Assembly: GCA_030762175.1 (NCBI GenBank)
Contig: CM060831.1
Location: 64,501 to 128,500, forward strand
DNA from: Metallyticus violacea
Taxonomy: Eukaryota > Arthropoda > Insecta > Mantodea > Metallyticidae
Length of the DNA: 64,000 nt
Direction: 5' to 3'
A program made the translations under genes and the position numbers. Positions 57,796 through 64,000 of the stretch are shown here, one piece after another (positions within the stretch are counted from its first letter, which is position 1; each line of letters opens with the position of its first letter). The notes beneath the pieces are model-generated. The model searched no databases and was not told the DNA's origin. It worked only from the letters and a program-made list of their open reading frames with translations.

Positions 57796-58336
57796 AATGG
57801 TATTTAACGCCCGTTTTTACTACTGAGGCACCACAGGCGGTGAAATGAAATGATAATTTGGGAACGATTTTTTTTTCCTTAAAGGAAGGAAAAGTTCCAG
57901 GCCTAAGTTTAGGGTACCTCCCCGGCATTTGTCGGTCCTGGTGGTGTAGTGGTTACCATACTTGCCTCCTACACCCAAGAACGCGGGTTCGAACCCGGTC
58001 AGGACCGATGGATTTTTTCGGGCGTACAAATCCTAAGTATGGCTTCCTTCGGAAGGGAAGTAAAGCCGTAGGTCCCCTTGTCGTACATTTACGGCACGAA
58101 AAAATAACCTCAAGCCTGAAAGAGAGGCCTCTGAGCGAAATTTGTTGGCCGTTTCACGCCCTGGGTTGAATGGGACGCTGATGACCTGAGATGTTAAAGA
58201 GCGTCCATAAATAAATCAATCAAAAAAAATCAATCCCCGGCATTTGCAAGTTATGAAGACAGAGGAAAACGTGGAAAAAACCTCAGTCAGGAAGGACGGT
58301 CCTGACGAGATCAGAACCCCAGACCTACCGCTCACG

Positions 58337-58340
<4 letters not shown>
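57796..58340 (-). mobile_element. SINE-B copy 6, split by SINE-A copy 3
   Basis: Minus-strand copy in two pieces, 57,796-57,931 (3' block, ACTGAGGCACCACAGGCGG, CCAGGCCTAAGTTTAGGG) and 58,234-58,340 (AAACCTCAGTCAGGAAGGAC, CAGAACCCCAGACC, end of head CTCACGAGGT). The gap is a SINE-A insertion flanked by the 13-bp duplication TCCCCGGCATTTG. The rest of the head is replaced by an (AT)n run at 58,340-58,370. Confidence 0.9.
57932..58233 (+). mobile_element. SINE-A copy 3 (best preserved)
   Basis: Head GGTCCTGGTGGTGTAGTGGT (A box) to GGTTCGAACCC (B box), and CAGGACC pairing with the first seven bases GGTCCTG as a tRNA acceptor stem. Body GATTTTTTCGGGCG, GCTTCCTTCGGAAGGGAAGT (a TTCG hairpin), ACATTTACGGCACG, AACCTCAAGCCTGAAAGAGA and CGTTTCACGCCCTGGGTTGA. 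The 3' hairpin is GGACGCT, 20-nt loop, AGCGTCC, followed by ATAAATAAATCAATC. Target-site duplication TCCCCGGCATTTG at 57,919-57,931 and 58,234-58,246. The 103-codon open frame through it is not a gene. Confidence 0.95.
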
Positions 58341-58376
<36 letters not shown>

Positions 58377-58660
58377 TGAAAAATAAAAATAAAAAAACAC
58401 TATTAACAATGTAACAAATTAACACTAATAATAAAAGTAGATAAACATAAAACACAGAGAGTCACACTTGAAACTGCTATATTTCGAACTACTGCGAGTT
58501 CTTCAATGGCAAGAAGATAGACAAGTTGTATATATATATACACATATAAATTAACACTAATAATAAATGTAGATAAAGATAAAACACAGAGAAAGAGTCA
58601 CACTTGAAATCGCTATACTTCGAACTACTGCGAGTTCTTCAATGGCAAGAAGCTACACAT
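58340..58660. repeat. PLE-like terminal units 1 and 2 with (TA)n runs
   Basis: Unit 1 is about 58,369-58,530 and unit 2 about 58,549-58,660. Both contain AAACACAGAG, GTCACACTTGAAA, TTCGAACTACTGCGAGTTCT and TCAATGGCAAGAAG. Unit 1 also has ACACTATTAACAATGTAA. TATATATA/CACATATA microsatellites separate the units. Confidence 0.8.
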
Positions 58661-58744
58661 ATATACACATATATATGTATATATATGTGTATATATGTAT
58701 ATACACATACACATATATACACATATATACATATATATATATAT

Positions 58745-58998
58745 AATATTAATGAAACATAAAAATAAAGAAACACTATTAACAATGTAAAAAATTAATA
58801 CTAATAATAAAAGTAGATAAAGATAAAACACAGAGAAAGAGTCACACTTGAAACTGCTATATTTCGAACTACTGCGAGTTCTTCAATGGCAAGAAGCTAG
58901 CCATTGAAGAACTCGCAGTAGTTCGAAATATAGCAGTTTCAAGTGTGACTCTTTCTCTGTGTTTTATCTTTATCTACTTTTATTATTAGTATTAATTT
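58745..58998. repeat. PLE-like unit 3 and its inverted copy: perfect 99-bp-arm palindrome
   Basis: The left arm 58,792-58,890 and right arm 58,900-58,998 are exact reverse complements over 99 bp, with a 9-bp spacer AAGAAGCTA (58,891-58,899). The left arm belongs to direct unit 3 (from about 58,745). The right arm is an inverted unit cut off at the point where an (AT)n run begins (58,999-59,022). A cruciform or long RNA hairpin is possible. Confidence 0.95.
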
Positions 58999-59022
58999 AT
59001 ATATATATATATATATATATAT

Positions 59023-59390
59023 ACAAGCATATATATGTCGCATTAATAAGCGTTAAATTAAATTACCAGCAGTATGAAGTAACGGTGTAAAATTTCAATG
59101 GACGAGGTAAATTGAGAATAGAAGCTAAGTCAGGAGCTGACGCTAACTAAGATCGGCGAGGTAAAGTTTAAGTAGAAAGCCGCGGAAAACTATAGGAATA
59201 CCCGTTCTTATTTGTTCTACATAGAACCGTGAGAGTTTATGAAGATGATTCTGACTGAGAGAATGTACCAAATTATTCGCACTCAAGATATTGTTAACAG
59301 TGGTAAAATAATTAGAACATGCCAAAAATCTTTTATTGAAACTAAGTGACTAACTAACTCGGTAGTGCGCTCGTGTCAAATTTGAGTTAA
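59023..59390. other. unassigned DNA at the Polinton left border
   Basis: No gene recognised. A 60-codon minus-strand frame (59,143-59,325) has no signature. The Polinton's terminal inverted repeat could lie here, but it cannot be identified without the other end. Confidence 0.4.
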
Positions 59391-59685
59391 ATGAAGTACG
59401 GTAAGCAAATTATACTAACTTCACAGCCAAAAGCTGCCGAAAAGCTTCACCTCGTGGACAAATCACAACCAACTCATCAGAGAAATGAATAAATTACAGT
59501 GTACACATTTGGCACCCCCTGAAAAATTCCAGTTGATAAAATATAAGTTGGGGAACTATCTCGATCTTATGTCACAAGTGAGGGAACCATACCTTGAGTC
59601 CAATGACATCGAGGTAAAGGAGGAAGAGAAGCCAGCAAAGACGAAAGTAGATAAAAGCCGATTACCATTAAAAAAAAAGTCATAA
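59391..59685 (+). pseudogene. Polinton small ORF upstream of integrase
   Basis: Starts MKYGKQIILTSQPKAAEK at 59,391 and shifts frame near 59,480. It continues as a 66-codon open part (59,485-59,685) with PEKFQLIKYKLGNYLDLMSQ and then an acidic/lysine-rich tail (VKEEEKPAKTKVDKSRLPLK). Animal Polintons often have a small protein here that begins MK-..-(I/V)LV and later has a (E/D)KxxLYxxxLxxYL-like helix. This one fits loosely. Function is not known to me. It ends about 28 bp before the integrase ATG, so the two may once have been fused or overlapping. Confidence 0.45.
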
Positions 59686-59712
59686 CCTTCGCAGGCAAGT
59701 GTGGGAGCAACT

Positions 59713-60749
59713 ATGAACGCGCTGAAGAAAATCTATTTCAATCCTGAACACTATGCTGGTTTTGGCACTGCAGACAAACTTCGCCACGCCACCCGTATAC
59801 CAAAATCTAAGATCGAGTCCTTTCTTCAAACGCAGGATAGTTATACATTTCATAGGCCGTTCAGAAAACGATTCCCCACCAGAAATTATCACGTGACCAA
59901 CATCGACGACTTTGGGAAACTGATCTAAACGTTATGAACGTAAAGGAACACAATAAACCATACGTTTACATCTTGATGATGATTGATGTTTTCGCGAAAT
60001 ATGCTTGGGGTATACCTTAAAATCAAAAGTAGGGGGCCGAAATTACAGCAGCGTTTAAAACTATATTCTCTCATGGCAATCCCAAGATATTGCAAACAGA
60101 TAAAGGAACAGAGTTCGCCAACAAAAGCTTTAAAACATTTTTAACCAAACATGGTGTAAAGTATTACACTACAAAATAATGTCAAAGCCAGTGTTGTAGA
60201 ACGTTTCAATAGAACCTTAAAGGCAAAAATGTGGAAATATTTCACCCATAAAAACACTAATAGATACGTGGACGTTTTTCCTGCGCTTTTAAAGTCCTAC
60301 AATTGTTCCTTTCATAGGTCCATAAAGATGGCTCCAAAGGATGTCAATGAAGACAACATTTTGCAGGTTTACGAAAATCTTTATGGTCGGAATGCAGACA
60401 AACCACGTAAAGTTAAATTTAATGTGGGAGACCATGTGCGTATATCTAAGGAGAAAATGAAGTTTACCAAGGGGTACGAGCAAAACTGGCCGGATGAAAT
60501 TTTACAGATGGACGAGGTGGTATACGGTTCCCCCGTTGTGTATAAATTGAAGGACTTGGGTGGGGAGGCCATAGACGGCATCTTTTACTCCGAGGAGATA
60601 TAAAAGTTTGCTCTTCCATAATCATTCAAAATAGACCAAATATTCGACCCTAAAGGTCGCGGTCGGAATAAACAGTTAATGGTTAAGTGGAAAGGTTATC
60701 CAGTCAAGTTTAACTCGTGAGTTCTGGGTTCATCTATCAACTCGATATG
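59713..60749 (+). pseudogene. Polinton integrase with C-terminal chromodomain, broken
   Basis: The N-terminal part (59,713-59,905) reads MNALKKIYFNPEHYAGFG and then FLQTQDSYTFHRPFRKRFPT, typical of the Polinton integrase HTH/zinc region. The rve core then follows. The first acidic residue lies in LWETD (codon at 59,922), and VYILMMIDVFAKYAW is the following strand. The second is in LQTDKGTEF (60,099), and the glutamate is in VERFNRTLKAKMW (60,199). Downstream GDHVRISKEKMKFTKGYEQN is the SH3-like region, then a chromodomain with LMVKWKGYPVKFNS (about 60,678-60,717). Breaks: frameshifts near 59,905 and 60,170, and stops at 60,018, 60,030, 60,601, 60,619 and 60,718. The last replaces the usual tryptophan of the chromodomain. 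Confidence 0.85.
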
Positions 60750-62111
60750 ATTAGAACAAAACCGTTTTCCCTCATGCTCATGAGTAAAGCCTCTATGGAG
60801 CGTTTCACTGACAATGCAACTTCCAGATTTTCAAACATCTTACCCGAGAGAATAGTGCTGCAACGAGAATGGGAAGTCGCACTGCAAAAGTTTAGGTACC
60901 CTGTGAAATCATCGGTCCTGGTGGTGTAGTGGTTACCATACTGGCCTACCAAACCTTAGATCGCGGGTTCGAACCCGGCCAGGATCGATGGCTTTTTTCG
61001 GGGTGTAAAAATCCTAAGTATGGTTTCCTTCGGAAGGGAAGTAAGGCCGTGGGACCCGTGTCTTACATTTACGGCACGAAAAAAACCTCAAGCCTGAAAG
61101 AGAGGCCTCTGAGCAAAATTAGTCGGCCGTTTCACGCCCTAAGTTTAATGGGACGCTGATGACCTGAGCTGTTAAAGAGCGTCCATAAATAAATCATTCA
61201 AAAAAAAAAAAGTTCCTGTGAAATTCTATAACGTAACAAATTACGATAATCAAATCATTGGAACAATATATAATATGGTAGCGCCAGTGACACATTCAAA
61301 TCGTAACTTACAATTGCCACATGGTGTCGTATACAATTCTAAGTATTTGGTACACGCTGTCAACTCTGTTATACGCGAAAATTTGCAAGTCGAAGACTTT
61401 TTAATTTATAACGAGAACAAAAATACTGTCAGGATTAACATCAAATTCGCACAAACCAGTCATATTCCCACCAGCAAATATGTAGAATATGTAGAAAATG
61501 CTGAGTCCTCTAGGAGAAGTGTATCGAGAACAGAAATTAAACACCCTGAAGGCACGAACCAAACGTTAAAAAACAAAACTAGAACTTATACTCCTACCAG
61601 AACTCCTCCAAGACCTATCAATCCTAAACCACCAAATCCTCGTAAACCAGACACTCCTCCTACACCAGAAACGCAGGAAAAACCTGACAATCCTCCTAAA
61701 CCTGCGCCAAAGAACCTCATACATGTATTGGTTTTGTCACCATCTTTTGCCAAGATGATGGGTTTCGAACCATACTCAACGTGGTTGAACAGGAAATTGG
61801 CAAACACCCATGTGGATCCGTACATGGGTTTCCCTTACGAAATGTTCATTTACTGTAATCTGATAGTACCACAAGTGGTGGGCAACACGTTTGTGCAAGT
61901 CATTGAAAGCGTCTCTGTAGAGTATGAAAAACGTGACAACACCTGCATGACTATTGAAAAGTCCTTCGTTCCACTTAACTCGGTACCTTTGATACAACAG
62001 GACTTTAAAATCGTGAATATAGATTTAAGGAACGGTTACGGTGATTTCTTGCCATTTGTAGACGGGCTTTCCTCCACTATAGTTCTAACGTTTCGTCCAA
62101 AACAGACATAA
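60747..62111 (+). pseudogene. Polinton minor capsid (penton-like) gene, split by a SINE
   Basis: The start ATG at 60,747 overlaps the end of the chromodomain remnant. The N-terminal piece (60,747-60,909) has ERFTDNATSRF and VLQREWEVALQKFRYP, matching the YPDNT-F and GDWEVAL-E-QYP start of this family. SINE-A occupies 60,910-61,214. The rest (61,218-62,111) is open for 297 codons. It has FYNVTNYDNQ, a proline/lysine-rich linker (about 61,580-61,715, TPTRTPPRPINPKPPNPRKP), and a C-terminal fold with FIYCNLIVPQVVGNTFVQVI, FVPLNSVPLIQQDF and DLRNGYGDFLPF-to-VLTFRPK. The last piece matches the IRTDTG-PVPFE-G-VVVLHFR end of Polinton penton proteins. It would form the capsid vertex. SINE plus duplication is 315 bp, so the reading frame is kept but stops lie inside the SINE. 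Confidence 0.75.
60910..61214 (+). mobile_element. SINE-A copy 4, inside the minor capsid gene
   Basis: Head GGTCCTGGTGGTGTAGTGGT, B box GGTTCGAACCC, body as in copy 3, 3' hairpin GGACGCT...AGCGTCC, tail ATAAATAAATCATTC followed by an A-run. Target-site duplication CCTGTGAAAT at 60,900-60,909 and 61,215-61,224. It post-dates the Polinton insertion. Confidence 0.95.
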
Positions 62112-62526
62112 TGGAGCTGGATGCTGTCACCAGATATTACTTAAACCAGGCAGGAGGAGCATTATACAATGGAGATTTTCAATTGTGCAGTGGCAAGCGT
62201 TATCAAAAGGGTAGCGGCTTGATCTCTGCTCTCGGTAATCTTTTCAGAACCGTGCTCCCGTTTTTGAAGAGCAGTGTGAAAGCTATCGGTTAAGAGGCAT
62301 TGAAAATGGGGGCCAATGTGCTTGAAGATGTTGCATATCGGGGATACCGCCAAAAGAATCGTTAAAGTCTAGGCTGAAGGAGGCAGGAATTAACTTGAAA
62401 AGGAAAGCTGATGTAAAGATAGACTCTATGATAGGCACTGGGCTATTAAAGCGCCCGAAGGGTGAAATATATAATCAGTTTAAGACTCAACGCCGAAGAC
62501 GTAAGGTGCTAGACGTATTTTCATAA
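62111..62526 (+). pseudogene. Polinton pX-like small basic protein, broken
   Basis: The ATG at 62,111 overlaps the TAA of the minor capsid gene (TAATG). The open part (62,111-62,293) begins MELDAVTRYYLNQAGGALYN and continues to a hydrophobic, glycine-containing segment, GSGLISALGNLFRTVLPFLK. This resembles the small adenovirus-pX-like membrane-active proteins of Polintons (YY-NQ-GG.., then G-GIGSFLG-LFR-VLPLLK). A stop at 62,291 and a frameshift near 62,350 interrupt it. Beyond them the reading continues to a basic C-terminus (FKTQRRRRKVLDVFS) and a TAA at 62,524 that overlaps the next ATG. Likely role: DNA condensation or membrane penetration in the particle, by analogy only. Confidence 0.65.
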
Positions 62527-63565
62527 TGGCTGACGAATCGTTGGTGCACATGAGTTCCGAACTAGACATCTTTAAAGACTTGCCCGTTCAAATGAACGTG
62601 GAGGAGTACCGTTACCATTCTCTAAACCCTCAATTTACACTTATGAAAAAACGCCCCCATCACATTTCATTACTCTGGCAATGCAGACGATTACCTCGAC
62701 ATGACTTATGTAGTACTTGAGCTGTTCGTGCGAATAGTGGATGACTGTGGAAACGACTTGAAAGAGGACAAGCAGGTTAGCTTTGTAAACAATTCCCTAA
62801 ATTCCTTGTTTCAGCAATTGGAAATTATCACTCAACCATGTCACAGTTTCCATGCTTCAGCCAGGCTACCCCTATAGAACTTGCATAGAAACGTTGCTCC
62901 ATTATTCGGAAGATGTCATGAACAGCAGACTACAGTCCTCGCTCTGGAAAAAGGACAAGGGAGGAATGATGGACGCGTATGTAGCAAATGATGGAATTAA
63001 GTGGCGTAACGACTATACCAAAGGAAGCAAAGTTGTGCAGCTAATGGGTAATCTATCCAATGCACTCTTTAATCAGGAAAATCTGCTCTTGAACAATGTG
63101 AGCGTTACCATCAAACTCTCACCCTCTTCACCCAACTTTCATCTCCTTACGCATACAAAGGACTTTAAAGCCTACACAGAGATTCAGTCTGCTAGACTGA
63201 TTTTGAAAGCTGTGAGACCGTCGCCGACCATCAAGCTTGCACATCAGGCGGTGTTAGCAAAGAGTAATGCAAAGTACCATCTCAAAGATGTGGGATTTCA
63301 CGCTCTCATCATTCCAAAGGGGGTTAGTAACATGACTTTCAATGACATTTTCATTGGGCAAATACCCCGAAGAGTGGTTGTGACAATGGTTGCCGACCAG
63401 GCATACAACGGTAACATTAACAAAAACCCATACAATTTACAACACTTTAAAATGAATTCTTTTCAACTGTATGTGAACGGCCAGCCTTTTCCCTCACAAC
63501 CCCTACAGCCCGATTTTGATGCCGGTCACTTACTGCAATGTTTTCAAACATTGTTTTTTTCTTGA
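62526..63565 (+). pseudogene. Polinton major capsid protein (double jelly roll), broken
   Basis: ATG at 62,526 overlaps the preceding TAA (TAATG). The N-terminus MADESLVHMSSELDIFKDLP matches the SELD-(L/I)F start of the F54H12.2-like major capsid proteins of animal Polintons. Conserved pieces follow: ITFHYSGNADDYLDM (62,660-62,705), SFVNNSLNSLFQQLEI (about 62,780-62,830), YRTCIETLLHYSEDVMNSRL (62,870-62,935), VSVTIKLSPSSPNF, LIIPKGVSNMTFNDIFIGQI and VNGQPFPSQPLQPDF. Frameshifts occur near 62,655 and 62,845. The frame closes at 63,565 shortly after LLQCFQTLF. Family members usually continue with a further C-terminal stretch, so the end of the gene seems deleted. The protein forms the icosahedral shell. 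Confidence 0.8.
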
Positions 63566-63738
63566 ACAGCAAGCAGCAGAAGTTTGCAGCCGTTGGGTTT
63601 TCACCTAAGTCTCTACACAAGATCGTGATGACCGTTGGTGGACGACGCAGCGCGGTGGTTCTGATTTCAACAGAGTGGCAGAAGCTTGCAGAGTCGATAC
63701 CGACTATACAGAGCTCGACTCTTCATCTAAGAGAGTGA
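63538..63738 (+). CDS. Polinton small ORF downstream of capsid gene (possible PC4-like)
   Basis: A 66-codon open frame overlaps the end of the capsid remnant in another frame, so its true start is uncertain. The later start MTVGGRRSAVV near 63,628 is an alternative. The notable part is GGRRSAVVLISTEWQKLAES, then IPTIQSS. It resembles the signature at the end of the PC4/p15 single-strand DNA-binding fold (KKGISL-xxxW-xL...I..I). The next ORF shows the same pattern. Length is near that of a minimal PC4 domain, but the beta-strands that should precede the motif are not obvious. Function unproven. Confidence 0.35.
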   Translation: MFSNIVFFLNSKQQKFAAVGFSPKSLHKIVMTVGGRRSAVVLISTEWQKLAESIPTIQSSTLHLRE

Positions 63739-63801
63739 CATTTAACCCACCGACTATCCATGCTTTTTATACGTTTATTTGGCGCACGTAATATAATCAA
63801 A

Positions 63802-64000
63802 ATGGACGGTCGCTGTATATCGCTGAGTATGCAGGAATGGAGGACACTAGAAAGCCTACAGCGTATGGTCACCGACATCATATATCACAAGAAGAAAGAG
63901 GAGTTCGAAGCACAAAATCAAATAGCAGCCCATCGCAAGTATTTGTTTCACGCCCACGTTTCTGGGGGAAAAATGAACTACACCGAATACACAAGATACA
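63802..64000 (+). CDS. Polinton small ORF running off the window (possible PC4-like)
   Basis: An ATG at 63,802 opens a frame that stays open for 66 codons to the window edge, so only the N-terminal part is seen. It begins MDGRCISLSMQEWRTLESLQ, then RMVTDIIYHKKKEEFEAQNQ (amphipathic and charged, probably helical) and LFHAHVSGGKMNYTEYTRY. The CISLSMQEWRTLESL segment parallels VVLISTEWQKLAES in the preceding ORF, suggesting two paralogous small proteins. It is the only Polinton gene here without a visible break. I do not recognise the full protein. It could be a DNA-binding or regulatory protein of the element. Confidence 0.45.
   Translation, partial: MDGRCISLSMQEWRTLESLQRMVTDIIYHKKKEEFEAQNQIAAHRKYLFHAHVSGGKMNYTEYTRY

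Larger units (their letters stand above)
59391..64000 (+). mobile_element. Polinton/Maverick (adintovirus-like) element, decayed, left part
   Basis: Six successive plus-strand gene remnants have the content of an animal Polinton: small ORF, retroviral-type integrase with chromodomain, penton-like minor capsid protein, pX-like basic peptide, double-jelly-roll major capsid protein, and small downstream ORFs. Genes are tightly packed with almost no intergenic DNA, and base composition is less AT-rich than the rest of the window. Frameshifts, stops and a SINE insertion show it is an old, dead copy. Family members also carry a packaging ATPase, a protease and DNA polymerase B. None of these is visible before the right edge. 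Confidence 0.85.

Noticed and set aside
57938..58012. tRNA gene
   Set aside because: A and B boxes and an acceptor stem are present, but the same head is joined to a shared body at four loci with target-site duplications. It is the SINE-A promoter, not a tRNA gene.
58172..58206. Hammerhead ribozyme in the SINE-A tail
   Set aside because: CTGATGA lies in the 3' hairpin, but no GAAA strand follows in the required place, and the outer bases pair as a simple stem-loop.
58625..58831. Short hydrophobic protein rich in Y/I/C
   Set aside because: Produced by TATATA/CACATA microsatellites and PLE-like units.
63628..63738. Continuation of the major capsid protein
   Set aside because: It lies in another frame and lacks the usual C-terminal capsid motif. 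The EW-containing pattern fits the next small ORF better.

Overview
The window is AT-rich animal DNA, most probably from an arthropod. The evidence is the mix of mobile elements: two tRNA-headed SINE families, several non-LTR retrotransposon (LINE) lineages, Penelope-like element (PLE) ends, several decayed Tc1/mariner-type transposases and a Polinton/Maverick (adintovirus-like) element. The species cannot be named from this sequence. No intact host protein-coding gene, rRNA or functional tRNA gene was recognised. Nearly every identifiable coding stretch is a broken mobile-element gene, and most other open frames are short and look like chance.

Layout. 1-4.2 kb: unassigned DNA with a 272-bp tandem duplication. 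4.3-11.6 kb: blocks of a decayed ~160-200-bp satellite (SAT-1), interrupted by a 5'-truncated minus-strand LINE (LINE-A, 6.3-8.8 kb), an unassigned less AT-rich stretch (8.8-10.0 kb) and a SINE-B copy. 11.6-28.6 kb: mostly unassigned AT-rich DNA with four mariner-type transposase fossils (15.2, 16.8, 19.7 and 23-24 kb), microsatellites and small duplications. 28.8-39.9 kb: SAT-1 again, split by a near full-length LINE-A (28,931-34,491) with an 11-bp target-site duplication and a younger LINE nested inside it. A diverged ~0.7-kb duplication and a poly-A-tailed insert follow. 39.9-44.6 kb: nothing recognised except a weak tRNA-like relic. 44.6-51.3 kb: two related LINE-C copies, SINE-A, an inverted pair of PLE 3' ends and a LINE-D fragment. 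52-59 kb: SINE-A and SINE-B copies, a mariner end, a second degenerate tandem repeat with C-tracts (SAT-2, 55.2-57.0 kb), a PLE GIY-YIG remnant and a cluster of PLE-like terminal units ending in a perfect 99-bp-arm palindrome.

59.4-64.0 kb: the left part of a decayed Polinton. In order it carries a small ORF, an integrase with a chromodomain, a penton-like minor capsid gene split by a SINE, a pX-like small basic protein, the double-jelly-roll major capsid gene and two small ORFs. The last ORF runs off the window. Packaging ATPase, protease and DNA polymerase B, normally encoded by such elements, are not visible and may lie to the right.

The most interesting points are: the Polinton capsid block with TAATG stop-start overlaps at both gene junctions; two small downstream ORFs that share a possible PC4-like signature; the palindrome; the PLE end motif that resembles a hammerhead core; and the two degenerate tandem-repeat families. 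Calls come from reading translations by eye. No database or alignment program was used.
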